Position numbers and translations under genes: made by a program
In this document: piece after piece, positions 8,697-18,168 of the stretch
Numbering within the stretch: position 1 is the stretch's first letter
Layout: each line of letters begins with the position of its first letter
Notes under the pieces: generated by a model
Database searches by the model: none
What the model saw: only the letters and a program-made list of their open reading frames with translations
Told to the model about the DNA's origin: nothing
NCBI RefSeq assembly: GCF_018687675.1
Contig: NZ_CP061302.1
Span: forward strand, 570,192-634,191
Reading direction: 5' to 3'
DNA length: 64,000 nt
Origin: Polynucleobacter sp. MG-Unter2-18
Lineage (GTDB): Bacteria; Pseudomonadota; Gammaproteobacteria; Burkholderiales; Burkholderiaceae

Positions 8697-10616
8697 ATGA
8701 AACTATGTAAAACAAAATTAGCACTTGCCGCCTCACTCATCATAGCTGGCAATGTGTATGCGCAAAGCTTGCCAAATGTAATCGTTACAGCTAAGCCAGA
8801 CGTAGCGGAAATTGAGATTGATAAGTTTTCAAGTGTATCTGCTGTTATTACTGATGACACAATCCGTGATTTACATGCTGCGGATTTAGCTTCTGCATTG
8901 CGCAATACTCCTGGAACACAAATTTCAAGATATAACCCAGTTGGCTCGTTTGGCGGTGATGAGGGGGGCTCCATTTTTATTCGAGGTATGGGATTGAGTC
9001 GCCCGGGTAGTGAGATTAAAACTTATATTGATAATGTTCCGATGTATATGCCAATCTGGAATCATGCTGTCCTAGATTTGTTACCAGTAAATGGTATGAA
9101 AAATATTACTATATTCAAAAGCCCGCAACCACAGGTTACCGGTAATAACTTTGCATCTATTAATCTGACCACAAAAACTGCTGGGCCAGAAAATGGCGTT
9201 TCAGGTAATGCTCGTATTTCTTATGGTTCATACAACACAGTTATTGAGCAAGTTGATATGGTTGGTCGTAGCGATGATATTGACTACTCTCTTGCGCAAG
9301 GTTACTCAAAATCAGATGGTCATAGAACGAATGCTAGCGGTCAATTAGCCAATATTATGGGCGGCCTAGGTATGAAGATTAATCAAAATTGGTCGGCTAG
9401 TGTAAGTGGAATGGCATTAAATAACTCAGTAAAAGATCCCGGAAGTAATCTTTCGGCATCGCCAGCTGTAGCGCCAACTTACGATACTGCGGCGCAAATG
9501 GTTACAGCTGTTCTCAAGCATTCATATGATCTTGTAGAGGGTGAGTTTCGCGTTTACTCCAATACAGGAAAGGGCAACCTTAATAATTCAGCCGACTGGG
9601 GAACAGAAGATCAGCCCTTTACAATGCAAGGTTTCCGATGGAAAGAGAGCATTACTCCTTGGCAAAATGGAACATTATTGCTGGGGCTTGATTATGACTC
9701 TTCTTATGGAAGTATCACTCAAACTAACGTAGCCAAGACAAGCACGGCAAAAACAACGCTGCCTACATTTAAGATGACTTCGCCATATGTTGGATTAAGT
9801 CATAACTTACTATTAAATAGTGCTTGGTCGCTAGTCCCATCTGCCGGCATTCGAACGTACCAAAATAATTACTATGCTTCTAAGGCGGCACCATATGGCG
9901 GCGTTTCTTTGGTCTCGGACAAGGTTACCGTATTTGCAAATGCCTCAAAGGGTATAAATTACCCTGGAATGGAGGGGCCTGCATTAACGGCAGCTGTTTT
10001 AACAAACACTGGGGGGTTTGTAAATTTTTCAGATACTTGGAAACAACTATCTCCGGAAGAAAATAATCATCTAGAAGTTGGCACGAAAATTTTCCCGGAT
10101 AAAAAATCACGTATTGATTTGAGTTTGTTTCAAGATACCATTTCAAATAGGTATGGATTCTCATTTGCCAACGCTGCTTGGTTTAATTATGGCAAGTACA
10201 CTATGCAAGGTATTGAGTTATCTGGCCAGCGTGAGATTATTCCTGAGTTGACAGTATTCGGTGGCTGGACTTATTTGAATAATGACAGCACTACGAATCT
10301 ACCCTATGCACCACAAAATGCGTTTAATGCCGCTATCACTGGTTACGTAGGAAAATTCAGGTTGTCTGTAGATGGTCAATATCAAACAGCATTCTATGGT
10401 CAAAATCTAAATCGCAATGGCAGTTCCAATACTCAAAGAATGGATGGTTACACTGTTGCCAATGCACGAATTTCTTACCCAATCCCTGAGTTAGGAAAAA
10501 AAGGTGAGGTTTTTGTGATGGTCGAAAATATATTCAATCAACAATACAGCTATCGTCAAGGATATCCAATGCCAGGCACTTGGGGGTCAGTCGGCCTATC
10601 TACAAGCTTTAACTAA
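8697..10616 (+). CDS. TonB-dependent outer-membrane receptor, probably for copper
   Basis: A 639-residue outer-membrane barrel with plug. The start is ATG 8697 (MKLCKTK), with a GAGG motif just upstream and a signal peptide ending at about residue 23 (VYA|QS); an earlier ATG at 8661 only adds residues overlapping the previous gene. A TonB-box-like NVIVTAKP follows the signal peptide, then the plug (LRNTPGTQISRYNP, FIRGMG) and the barrel, which ends at VGLSTSFN. Position between a copper-associated protein and PCu(A)C, together with similarity in layout to OprC/NosA, suggests copper import across the outer membrane. Iron-chelate uptake is the alternative. Confidence 0.85.
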   Translation: MKLCKTKLALAASLIIAGNVYAQSLPNVIVTAKPDVAEIEIDKFSSVSAVITDDTIRDLHAADLASALRNTPGTQISRYNPVGSFGGDEGGSIFIRGMGLSRPGSEIKTYIDNVPMYMPIWNHAVLDLLPVNGMKNITIFKSPQPQVTGNNFASINLTTKTAGPENGVSGNARISYGSYNTVIEQVDMVGRSDDIDYSLAQGYSKSDGHRTNASGQLANIMGGLGMKINQNWSASVSGMALNNSVKDPGSNLSASPAVAPTYDTAAQMVTAVLKHSYDLVEGEFRVYSNTGKGNLNNSADWGTEDQPFTMQGFRWKESITPWQNGTLLLGLDYDSSYGSITQTNVAKTSTAKTTLPTFKMTSPYVGLSHNLLLNSAWSLVPSAGIRTYQNNYYASKAAPYGGVSLVSDKVTVFANASKGINYPGMEGPALTAAVLTNTGGFVNFSDTWKQLSPEENNHLEVGTKIFPDKKSRIDLSLFQDTISNRYGFSFANAAWFNYGKYTMQGIELSGQREIIPELTVFGGWTYLNNDSTTNLPYAPQNAFNAAITGYVGKFRLSVDGQYQTAFYGQNLNRNGSSNTQRMDGYTVANARISYPIPELGKKGEVFVMVENIFNQQYSYRQGYPMPGTWGSVGLSTSFN

Positions 10617-10657
10617 TTATTTATTTAGATAGTTTTTTATAAAAAAGGGGTGTCATC

Positions 10658-11074
10658 ATGTTTCCAAAATCACTAAAAGCCGGAGTTATGACTTTATTGA
10701 TAAGCTTATCTTTGTCAGTATTTGCCGGTGCTAACGATCCACTCTTCATCAACCTCTCAACCGATGAATTACATCGTTCTACGATGGCTATTAACTTTGG
10801 CAAGCATCATTCTGCCAATGGTCATCCATTGACTATTTTCTTAAATGACAAGGCAGTGATGCTGGGTGTAAAGGCTGGAGCTACCAAGTTTTCCGATCAG
10901 CAGCAGGCTTTGTCTGAAGTAATTTCTAGCGGTGCCTTGGTCATCATGTGCCCAATGTGCTTAAAGCAAGCTGGTTTTACTGAAGCTGATTTGATCGCTG
11001 GGGTAAGGATAGGTAGCCCTAAGGTAACTGGTGATGCCCTGTTTAAGGATGGCACTAAGACAATGAGTTGGTAG
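10658..11074 (+). CDS. periplasmic DsrE-like protein
   Basis: 138 residues with an N-terminal signal peptide (about residues 1-24, ending VFAGA). The rest has a DsrE/DsrF-like fold pattern with the motif IMCPMCLKQAGF near residue 105, a CxxC that could carry sulfur or bind copper. A GGGGTG ribosome binding site precedes the ATG. Cytoplasmic DsrE proteins transfer sulfur; exported ones like this often sit beside metal-handling genes. Here it lies between the TonB receptor and PCu(A)C, so a copper-related thiol function is plausible but unproven. Confidence 0.7.
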   Translation: MFPKSLKAGVMTLLISLSLSVFAGANDPLFINLSTDELHRSTMAINFGKHHSANGHPLTIFLNDKAVMLGVKAGATKFSDQQQALSEVISSGALVIMCPMCLKQAGFTEADLIAGVRIGSPKVTGDALFKDGTKTMSW

Positions 11075-11138
11075 TAGAGTAAGAGAATAAAAACCGCATC
11101 TATGATGAGAATTGAAGATTAACTAAGGAGATTTCTAA

Positions 11139-11624
11139 ATGAAACGCAATACATTATTAAATGCTTTACTAGCTACTATTGTGGGCTTAGGTTTGACTAC
11201 TACTGTAAAAGCACAAGAGGTAAAAGTGGGCTCAATTAAGGTTGAAAACGCTTATACACGTGCAACTGTTCCGGGCCAAATGGTGGCCGGCGGTTTCATG
11301 AAAATTGAAAACAAAGGTGTTGCCGATCAATTGATCTCTGCAAGCTCTCCAGTTTCAGGTGAGGTTCAACTACACGAAATGGCGATGGACGGTAATGTGA
11401 TGAAAATGCGCCAAGTAAAAGATATTCCAGTACCAGCAGGTGGCGCAGTGGAATTGAAGCCAGGCGGTTTACATTTAATGTTCATGAATATTAAGGCCCC
11501 ATTGGCTGCAGGCGAGACCGTTCCAGTCAAACTCAAGTTTGCTAAAGCGGGTGAGGTGGAAGTGAAGATGCCTGTGAATGCGATGGGTGCTGGAGCAGGT
11601 CATGGCGGAGCAAGCAAGCACTAA
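11139..11624 (+). CDS. pccA: periplasmic copper chaperone PCu(A)C
   Basis: 161 residues with a signal peptide (cleavage after VKAQ, about residue 25) and a cupredoxin-like PCu(A)C domain. The Cu(I) ligand motif is intact: LHEMAMDGNVMKM supplies a His and Met residues, and GLHLMFM supplies the second His-x-Met. The C-terminal tail (GAGHGGASKH) adds histidines. Family members deliver copper to the CuA or CuB site of cytochrome oxidase. AAGGAG precedes the ATG. It is the last gene of the copper cluster and is followed by a bidirectional terminator. Confidence 0.9.
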   Translation: MKRNTLLNALLATIVGLGLTTTVKAQEVKVGSIKVENAYTRATVPGQMVAGGFMKIENKGVADQLISASSPVSGEVQLHEMAMDGNVMKMRQVKDIPVPAGGAVELKPGGLHLMFMNIKAPLAAGETVPVKLKFAKAGEVEVKMPVNAMGAGAGHGGASKH

Positions 11625-11651
11625 GTTAAACCTCAAGTGGTACGAGGAATA

Positions 11652-11683
11652 AAAAAGCCCCTAGTTTTACTTAGGGGCTTTTT
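11652..11683. terminator. bidirectional terminator between pccA and ilvD
   Basis: AAAAAGCCCCTA (11652-11663) pairs perfectly with TAGGGGCTTTTT (11672-11683) around an 8-nt loop. A-rich and T-rich flanks make it work in both directions for the converging genes. Confidence 0.9.
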
Positions 11684-11699
11684 AGTTGGGTGAATCAAT

Positions 11700-13391
11700 T
11701 TAGATCTTTAAATCCAAATCAGTCACTGCGCCTTTGCTGGCACTACTTGCCAAGCTTGCGTATTTAGCAAGCAAACCACGGGTGTAGCGTGGCTTTGGTT
11801 GTAACCAAGTTGCACGGCGCTTAGCAATTTCTGCCTCGTCAACGTTTAACTGAATAAGTAACTTGTGAGCATCGATCGTGACTGAGTCACCTTCATGAAT
11901 GAGGGCAATCACGCCGCCTACAAATGCTTCGGGAGCAACGTGACCTACAACCATGCCCCAAGTACCGCCAGAGAAGCGGCCATCGGTGATGAGACCTACT
12001 GTCTCGCCTAAGCCTTGACCAACCAGGGCAGAGGTAGGAGCAAGCATCTCACGCATGCCAGGACCGCCTTTAGGGCCTTCGTAACGAATGACCACAATGT
12101 CACCATCTTTAATCTTTTGCGCCATGATGGCAGCCATTGCGTCATCTTCAGAATCAAATACGCGAGCAGGACCAGTAATGGATGGGTTCTTAAGGCCAGT
12201 AATTTTGGCAACGCAGCCTTCAGGAGAAATATTACCCTTGAGAATTGCTAAGTGACCTTGTTTGTACAGTGGGGTATCTAAAGTACGAATCACTTTTTGA
12301 TCGGCACGCGGTACGGATGGAACATCTTTTAATGTTTCAGCAATCGTTTTACCAGTGATGGTCATGCAGTCACCATGCAAGAGTCCGCCATCTAACAAGA
12401 TCTTCATCACTTGTGGAATACCGCCGGCCTGGTGAAGGTCAGTTGCTAAATACTGACCAGATGGTTTCATATCCACAATCACGGGAACGCGCTTACGAAT
12501 GCGCTCAAAGTCATCAATCGTCCAATCGATTTCAGCAGCGCTGGTAATCGCTAGAAAATGGAGAACCGCATTGGTAGAGCCACCCACTGCCATGATGACG
12601 CTCACTGCATTCTCAATAGATTTCTTGGTAATAATGTCGCGTGGACGTAAATTATTTTTAATAGCCTCAACCAAGACAATGGCTGATTCATGAGCGCTAG
12701 TGACTTTCTCAGCATCTACGTTGGCCATCGTAGAAGAGTAAGGCAGGCTCATGCCCAAAGCTTCGAATGAGGAGCTCATAGTATTGGCGGTATACATACC
12801 TCCGCAAGAACCGCTACCTGGACAAGCATTTTGCTCCACACCCTTCAGATCTTCTTCACTGAGGCGGCCTGAGGTAAATTCACCAACAGCTTCAAATGCA
12901 GAAACAATATTGAGCTCTTTGCCTTTGAAATGGCCAGGCTTAATGGTTCCGCCATACACATAAATTGCCGGTACGTTAGTGCGGGCAATCGCCATCATTC
13001 CGCCTGGCATGTTTTTATCGCAACCACCAATGACGAGAACGCCATCCTGCCATAAGCCATTTACACATACTTCAATGCTATCTGCAATGACTTCACGTGA
13101 GACGAGAGAATATTTCATACCCTCGGTACCCATGCCGATGCCATCTGATACGGTTGGAGTGCCAAACATTTGCGCCTTTGCACCCGCTTCCTCAAGCGCG
13201 CTGACTGCTGCATCAGCGAGTTTCTGTAAGCCGCTATTACAAGGGGTAATGGTGGAATGGCCATTAGCCACGCCAACCATCGGCTTAACAAAATCCTTCT
13301 CTTCGTAACCCATCGCGTAATACATTGAGCGATTAGGAGCGCGAGCAACCCCTTCGGTGACATTGCGTGAGCGTTCATTGAGGCGTTTCAT
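11700..13391 (-). CDS. ilvD: dihydroxy-acid dehydratase
   Basis: IlvD dehydrates 2,3-dihydroxy-3-methyl acids to 2-keto acids, the third step of valine/isoleucine synthesis, using an Fe-S cluster. From ATG 13391 ([14 protein letters not shown]) the protein has 563 residues, the family's normal length; a frame extension upstream adds 39 unconserved residues. Cluster and active-site stretches are visible: [32 protein letters not shown] and, near the C-terminus, [23 protein letters not shown] lies 11 nt upstream of the start. It stands alone, divergent from a response regulator gene. Confidence 0.96.
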   Translation of the reverse strand: MKRLNERSRNVTEGVARAPNRSMYYAMGYEEKDFVKPMVGVANGHSTITPCNSGLQKLADAAVSALEEAGAKAQMFGTPTVSDGIGMGTEGMKYSLVSREVIADSIEVCVNGLWQDGVLVIGGCDKNMPGGMMAIARTNVPAIYVYGGTIKPGHFKGKELNIVSAFEAVGEFTSGRLSEEDLKGVEQNACPGSGSCGGMYTANTMSSSFEALGMSLPYSSTMANVDAEKVTSAHESAIVLVEAIKNNLRPRDIITKKSIENAVSVIMAVGGSTNAVLHFLAITSAAEIDWTIDDFERIRKRVPVIVDMKPSGQYLATDLHQAGGIPQVMKILLDGGLLHGDCMTITGKTIAETLKDVPSVPRADQKVIRTLDTPLYKQGHLAILKGNISPEGCVAKITGLKNPSITGPARVFDSEDDAMAAIMAQKIKDGDIVVIRYEGPKGGPGMREMLAPTSALVGQGLGETVGLITDGRFSGGTWGMVVGHVAPEAFVGGVIALIHEGDSVTIDAHKLLIQLNVDEAEIAKRRATWLQPKPRYTRGLLAKYASLASSASKGAVTDLDLKI

Positions 13392-13540
13392 GCTGATATT
13401 GACTCCAGAAAAGAATTTGTCGAAAAGCTCTATTGTGCCGTGATAAAAGGGGTAATGCAGGGGTTTTATAGGGGGGCATGCTTCTATCATGCATCGCAAC
13501 AAGTACATTTCTCTATTGTATTTGGTGATTCAGTGAATTT

Positions 13541-13558
13541 ATTAGCTTAAAAGCTAAT
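13541..13558. promoter_or_regulatory. 18-bp dyad ATTAGCT-N4-AGCTAAT upstream of the response regulator
   Basis: Perfect inverted repeat ATTAGCT (13541-13547), spacer TAAA, AGCTAAT (13552-13558). It lies about 60 bp before the regulator's ATG and 150 bp before ilvD. The same arms with the same 4-nt spacing occur again at 14239-14256, directly after the regulator gene. A run of T is missing, so an operator is more likely than a terminator. Confidence 0.6.
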
Positions 13559-13617
13559 ACCCATCCTAAAAAACCTGCGGTAAATTGACTCATGTTCCAT
13601 TTTTCCTTTTAAATTCA

Positions 13618-14250
13618 ATGACTAAAGTTGGTCACATCTATCTAATCGACGACGATGAGTCGATACGTACTTCTTTAAGTCGAATGTTGAAAGATGTTGG
13701 CTATACGGTGGAGGATTATTCCTCTGCGTTAACATTTTTAGAGCATTCTGTACCGGTAGCGCCCGCGGTCATATTGCTTGATATGCAAATGCCGGATATG
13801 ACTGGCCTTGATTTGCAGGAAAAATTGGTTCAACTGGGCCGCAAAACCCCTATTGTGTTTGTCAGCGGGCAGAGCCACCCCCATCAAATCGTTAAAAGTC
13901 TTAAGCGTGGCGCTGTCGACTTCCTTTTTAAGCCCTTTAATTTGGAAGATCTATTAAGGGCTGTGGCAGATGCGCTTGAGTTTGATAGGCGCCAACTCAA
14001 GCGGATCTCTAAAGAAGTGGAAACTAAAAAAGACTATGCAACTCTGACGCCCAGGGAGAGGGAGGTCTGTTTTTGGTTGGTAAAGGGATTGCTAAATAAG
14101 GATATTGCCGTCAAACTGGGCACAACTGACGCAACGATCAAGGTTCATAAGGCTAGAGTGATGGATAAGATGAATGTGGAATCAGTCCAAACGCTAGTCG
14201 CTAAGTACCTAGAATCTGATCTTGAGAATTTACAAAAAATTAGCTCTTAA
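13618..14250 (+). CDS. orphan FixJ/NarL-type response regulator
   Basis: From ATG 13618 the protein has 210 residues; a TTG at 13585 would add 11 unconserved residues. The receiver domain (residues 1-120) has the acidic pair IDDDES, the phosphoacceptor Asp in ILLDMQMPD near residue 56, and the conserved Lys in FLFKPF near residue 106. The LuxR-type helix-turn-helix follows at about 145-200 (LTPREREVCFWLVKGLLNKDIA, then TIKVHKARVMDKM). No histidine kinase gene is near. The gene is bracketed by two identical 18-bp dyads, which suggests autoregulation. No ribosome binding site is evident. Confidence 0.88.
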   Translation: MTKVGHIYLIDDDESIRTSLSRMLKDVGYTVEDYSSALTFLEHSVPVAPAVILLDMQMPDMTGLDLQEKLVQLGRKTPIVFVSGQSHPHQIVKSLKRGAVDFLFKPFNLEDLLRAVADALEFDRRQLKRISKEVETKKDYATLTPREREVCFWLVKGLLNKDIAVKLGTTDATIKVHKARVMDKMNVESVQTLVAKYLESDLENLQKISS

Positions 14251-14256
14251 GCTAAT
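14239..14256. promoter_or_regulatory. second copy of the ATTAGCT-N4-AGCTAAT dyad, over the regulator stop codon
   Basis: ATTAGCT (14239-14245), spacer CTTA, AGCTAAT (14250-14256); one extra base pair extends the arms (A14238/T14257). The dyad overlaps the TAA stop at 14248-14250 and lies about 70 bp before the RodZ-like gene. It could be an operator for that gene, or a weak hairpin at the mRNA end. The spacing is identical to the copy at 13541. Confidence 0.55.
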
Positions 14257-14323
14257 TTCCCTTGTAATTTATAGGCACTATGATGGGGCAACTTTTGATA
14301 GATAAAGCACTTACAACACTTTT

Positions 14324-15373
14324 GTGAATACCGATTCCAAACCTCCAGATATTCGCAAAGAGGCTTTTACTAAGGCTCGCGAAAACCTGAACTTAAGCAC
14401 CAAAGAGCTTGGTGGCATGGCCTGCCTATCCACTCGCCAAATCGAGCAAATCGAAAATGGCGAAATGAGTTCTTTTTACGGTGTTCAAATTAAATTTACT
14501 GCTGCCAAGAAAGTGGCAAAGCTCCTCAAATTAAGCGATGAAGAGGCGTTTGATTTTGGTGGTGAAGTTTCAATAAAAGAAATTGAATCAGTAAGTGCAG
14601 AAGAGCCTTCTGTTGCGCCTACTATAAAAGCGTCAGAACAAACAGAAGTCGCTCTCCTTAAAGAGGTGGCGGAAAAGGTTGAAGCTCCAGTGCCAGGGCC
14701 TGAGGAAGATAAACAGTCAGTCAAAAAAGCAGAATCTATAAAAGTAGAGTCTGTGAAAGCGGCATTGAAAGAAATTCCTTTTCCTGCAACATCGGCCAGT
14801 TCAAGGTCTGCTCCGTCAAAGAAGTTATTTCTGGGTCTTAGCGTTTTAGCGGCACTCGTGTTTTCGGTGCTTAACTTACGCCCACTCTTTTTTGCAGACA
14901 AGCCAGAGGAAATTGTTGTTGTAAAAGAAGAAATTATTGAGCCGGCACCCGCTGTAAACCCAACAGAACCTGCGCCAATAGCTCCAGTAGCAAGCACTCC
15001 TGTTGCTGCGATTCCAGCTGCCAGCGCGGAACTTGTAACAGCTTGCCCTGCTGAGGAAGGCGTTATTAGTTATAAAACAGATGCACCTCGCAAGGCAGCC
15101 GATATGGTTTATGTGCAAGTGAAATCAAAGCAAGTAGTGTGTGTAAGTGACGCTACTGGGAAGATGCAAAACAAGATGATTGAACCTAGCGCGGGAGCAT
15201 CTTTTTATGGAAAGCCTCCATTCAAAGTCCTGACTGGGGGCCTTGCTCAGGCTGATGTGTTTTTTCAGGGCGCTAAAGTGCGCCTGACAAATCTCAATTA
15301 CAAAACCTTAGTATTGGAAGCTGCTGAAGTGACGGCTCCCACTGCAGACCGGACGGATTCCCAGCAGCGCTAA
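14324..15373 (+). CDS. RodZ-like protein: N-terminal helix-turn-helix, one membrane segment, periplasmic C-terminus
   Basis: 349 residues starting with GTG (MNTDSKPPDIRKEAF). Residues 8-70 form an Xre/RodZ-type helix-turn-helix (LSTKELGGMACLSTRQIEQIENGE). An acidic, low-complexity linker follows. One membrane helix lies at about 165-190 (KLFLGLSVLAALVFSVLNL). Next comes a Pro/Ala-rich periplasmic stretch and a small beta-rich domain resembling DUF4115. This is the RodZ architecture, but no mreB or other cell-shape gene is near, and the usual RodZ of this group sits beside ispG. It may be a paralogue. No ribosome binding site precedes the GTG. Confidence 0.7.
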   Translation: MNTDSKPPDIRKEAFTKARENLNLSTKELGGMACLSTRQIEQIENGEMSSFYGVQIKFTAAKKVAKLLKLSDEEAFDFGGEVSIKEIESVSAEEPSVAPTIKASEQTEVALLKEVAEKVEAPVPGPEEDKQSVKKAESIKVESVKAALKEIPFPATSASSRSAPSKKLFLGLSVLAALVFSVLNLRPLFFADKPEEIVVVKEEIIEPAPAVNPTEPAPIAPVASTPVAAIPAASAELVTACPAEEGVISYKTDAPRKAADMVYVQVKSKQVVCVSDATGKMQNKMIEPSAGASFYGKPPFKVLTGGLAQADVFFQGAKVRLTNLNYKTLVLEAAEVTAPTADRTDSQQR

Positions 15374-15392
15374 CCCTCGGGGGAGTTAGCGC
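15367..15392. other. inverted repeat at the end of the RodZ-like gene
   Basis: GCGCTAAC (15367-15374) and GTTAGCGC (15385-15392) form an 8-bp stem with a 10-nt loop that includes the TAA stop. It lies between two converging genes but lacks a T-run, so termination is uncertain. Confidence 0.45.
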
Positions 15393-15406
15393 ATCAATGC
15401 TGGCTC

Positions 15407-15754
<348 letters not shown>

Positions 15755-15796
15755 TTAATACAGTAATCATACCTAGAACTGAAAACCAATGCCCGC

Positions 15797-17416
15797 TTAC
15801 GCCCTAAATTGGGAGGTAATGGGATAGCGCCAGTCACGCCCAAAGGCTCGAGTAGTGACTCTAACGCCGGGAGGTGCTTGGCGGCGCTTGTACTCATTAA
15901 GCTTAATGAGGCGAGTGACTTTTTCGACGCTATCGGGATCAAAACCGGCGGCAATCATTTGGGCGATAGATTGGTTTTGCTCCATGTAGCGCTCGACGAT
16001 GCCATCCAATACTTCATATGATGGCAAGCTGTCTTGATCAGTTTGGTCAGGACGTAATTCTGCAGAAGGAGCGCGCGTCAAAATCCGCTCTGGAATAATC
16101 GGGGCAATACTATTGCGATAAGCGCACAAGCGATAGACCAAAGTTTTAGCAATATCTTTAATGACCGCAAAGCCGCCAGCCATATCCCCATATAGAGTGC
16201 AGTAACCCACAGCCATTTCACTCTTGTTGCCGGTTGTTAAAACTAGTCGGCCCGTTTTATTGGAGAGCGCCATCAAGAGAGTGCCTCGCACCCGTGCCTG
16301 AATATTTTCTTCAGTAGCATCGAGCTTGAGACCTTTAAATTGTTCTGCTAAGGCATGCTCCAGAGCATCAACGGGACTACTAATGGGGATCTCATCGTAT
16401 TGAACACCTAAATTCTGAGCCATTTCTCTAGCATCAATCCAAGAGATATCCGCGGTATAGCGTGAGGCCATCATGACGGTACGAACTTTGTCCGCACCCA
16501 ATGCGTCTACTGCAATTGCCAACACCAATGCAGAATCAACTCCACCCGAAAGACCAATAATGACTCCTGGGAAACGATTTTTCTGAACATAGTCACGCAC
16601 ACCCAGAACAAGTGCTTGGTAAGCTTGAGCTTCTACGCTGGATGGAGCAACTATTGTTCCTGGCTCTAGATCGGCGGATGCGTTGACATTCACATAGCCG
16701 AGAGCAGTCTCAAACTGCGGCAGGGCCATCACTACTTTGCCTGCATTATTTAAAGCAAATGAGCCGCCATCAAAAACTAGCTCATCTTGGCCGCCTACCG
16801 CGTTCACATAAACCAGCGGCATCTTGTTTAAGGCGATTTGTTTGCGCAGCACCTCAATACGTAAGGATTCTTTTTGGAGGTGATAAGGCGAAGCATTGAG
16901 AACTAGCAGTACTTGGGCACCTGCTGCATGAGCCTGTTTAGCAGGACCCTCATGCCAAGCATCTTCACAAAGAATGAGTCCGTACTGAATGCCTGCATGC
17001 TCAAAGACGCAGGCTTCATGACCGGGTATGAAATAGCGTACCTCATCAAATACTTCATGATTGGGTAACTCTTGTTTGGCATAGCCGGCGATGATCTTGC
17101 CATCACGAATGACGGAGGCATAGTTTTGTAAACCAGTGGCAGTCTTTTTGGGGTGGCCAACGATGACAGTCAGTCCTGGAAATTTCTGGAGCTCTAGCAT
17201 TAAACAGCCTAGCTCTCGATCGGCGCCCTCAATAAAGGCTGGGCGCAATAACAAATCTTCTGGTGGGTAGCCGGTGAGCGAAAGCTCAGGCGTAAGAACT
17301 AGAGTGGCGCCTTGCGCATAAGCATCTGCGGCAGCTTGAGAGATGAGCTGCGCGTTACCAGGCAAATCACCCAAAAGAGGGTTGATTTGCGCTAGGGCGA
17401 TTTTTTGCGAGCTCAC
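15797..17416 (-). CDS. nadE: glutamine-dependent NAD+ synthetase
   Basis: About 539 residues. An N-terminal nitrilase-type glutaminase domain (Glu in LTPELSLTGYPPEDLL, Cys in GLILCEDAWHEG) is fused to the synthetase domain with the PP-loop GLSGGVDSALVLAI. It makes NAD+ from nicotinic acid adenine dinucleotide, ATP and glutamine-derived ammonia. I chose GTG 17416 because it removes overlap with ppa and leaves the conserved KIALAQINPLLGDL at the N-terminus; the open frame extends upstream into ppa to 17497. It lies between ppa and glnB and is probably cotranscribed with them. Confidence 0.92.
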   Translation of the reverse strand: MSSQKIALAQINPLLGDLPGNAQLISQAAADAYAQGATLVLTPELSLTGYPPEDLLLRPAFIEGADRELGCLMLELQKFPGLTVIVGHPKKTATGLQNYASVIRDGKIIAGYAKQELPNHEVFDEVRYFIPGHEACVFEHAGIQYGLILCEDAWHEGPAKQAHAAGAQVLLVLNASPYHLQKESLRIEVLRKQIALNKMPLVYVNAVGGQDELVFDGGSFALNNAGKVVMALPQFETALGYVNVNASADLEPGTIVAPSSVEAQAYQALVLGVRDYVQKNRFPGVIIGLSGGVDSALVLAIAVDALGADKVRTVMMASRYTADISWIDAREMAQNLGVQYDEIPISSPVDALEHALAEQFKGLKLDATEENIQARVRGTLLMALSNKTGRLVLTTGNKSEMAVGYCTLYGDMAGGFAVIKDIAKTLVYRLCAYRNSIAPIIPERILTRAPSAELRPDQTDQDSLPSYEVLDGIVERYMEQNQSIAQMIAAGFDPDSVEKVTRLIKLNEYKRRQAPPGVRVTTRAFGRDWRYPITSQFRA

Positions 17417-17432
17417 TCCAATGGCTACTGAA

Positions 17433-17969
17433 TTACTTCTGTGACTTGGCGTAACCTTCGATGCCATCCAAAATTTCTTTATGGGCACCAGCAACACCGG
17501 TCCAACCTTTAACTTTTACCCACTTACCTTTTTCGAGATCTTTATAGTGCTCGAAGAAGTGTTGGATTTGGGCGAGCAGTAATTCGTTTACATCTTCAGG
17601 TTTTTGTAAGTGCTTATAGATTGGCAAAATCTTATCTTCTGGAACAGCCAACAGCTTTGCATCCTGGCCGCCTTCATCTTCCATTTCTAACATGCCGATA
17701 GCGCGGCAACTCACTACTGAGCCTGGCACCAATGCAAATGGAGTAATGACGAGAACGTCGACAGGATCGCCGTCACCGGCAACCGTTTTAGGGATGTAAC
17801 CGTAATTACATGGGTAATGCATTGCTGTACCCATGAAGCGATCTACAAAGAGGCAGCCAGTTTCTTTATCTACTTCGTACTTCACTGGATCCGCGTTCAT
17901 CGGGATCTCAATAATGACGTTGAATGATTCTGGAATTTTCTTACCTGGGCTGACCTTGTCGTAACTCAT
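17433..17969 (-). CDS. ppa: inorganic pyrophosphatase
   Basis: 178 residues, the size of family I bacterial pyrophosphatases. The Mg-binding signature DGDPVDVLV lies near residue 66, and VIEIPMNADPVKYEVDKETG near the N-terminus contains conserved Lys and Glu residues. It hydrolyses pyrophosphate in the cytoplasm and so pulls biosynthetic reactions forward. nadE follows 16 bp downstream; NAD synthesis releases pyrophosphate, so the pairing makes functional sense. Confidence 0.96.
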   Translation of the reverse strand: MSYDKVSPGKKIPESFNVIIEIPMNADPVKYEVDKETGCLFVDRFMGTAMHYPCNYGYIPKTVAGDGDPVDVLVITPFALVPGSVVSCRAIGMLEMEDEGGQDAKLLAVPEDKILPIYKHLQKPEDVNELLLAQIQHFFEHYKDLEKGKWVKVKGWTGVAGAHKEILDGIEGYAKSQK

Positions 17970-18131
17970 AAATACTCCGGTTAGTGATTAATGTGCGTTA
18001 GATCTTAGCAAAGAGGCAGAGCCATGCTGCTGAAGACAAAATTTATTTCCTACTATTAAAGCCATGAATGCTTAATGCCTTCATTTTAAGGCTTTCTGCA
18101 GTAAGGCTTATCGAAATGCGTTCTAGCTTGC

Positions 18132-18161
18132 TTGACTGGAAGTAGGCCATTGGCCTACAAT
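18132..18161 (+). promoter_or_regulatory. promoter of the BrnT-type toxin-antitoxin operon
   Basis: TTGACT (18132-18137) and TACAAT (18156-18161) are separated by 18 bp. The toxin ATG begins 8 nt after the -10 box, so the transcript should begin at or next to the start codon. There is no ribosome binding site, consistent with a leaderless mRNA. Confidence 0.6.
18142..18158. promoter_or_regulatory. palindromic operator GTAGGCCA-T-TGGCCTAC
   Basis: Perfect 8-bp arms with one central base. It occupies the spacer and overlaps the -10 box of the toxin-antitoxin promoter, so a bound antitoxin or toxin-antitoxin complex would block RNA polymerase. The helix-turn-helix antitoxin encoded downstream is the likely ligand. 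Confidence 0.65.
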
Positions 18162-18168
18162 ACGCTTA

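Noticed and set aside
14485..14997. 170-codon antisense open frame in the RodZ-like gene
   Set aside because: Shadow of a low-complexity acidic linker; no features of a real protein.
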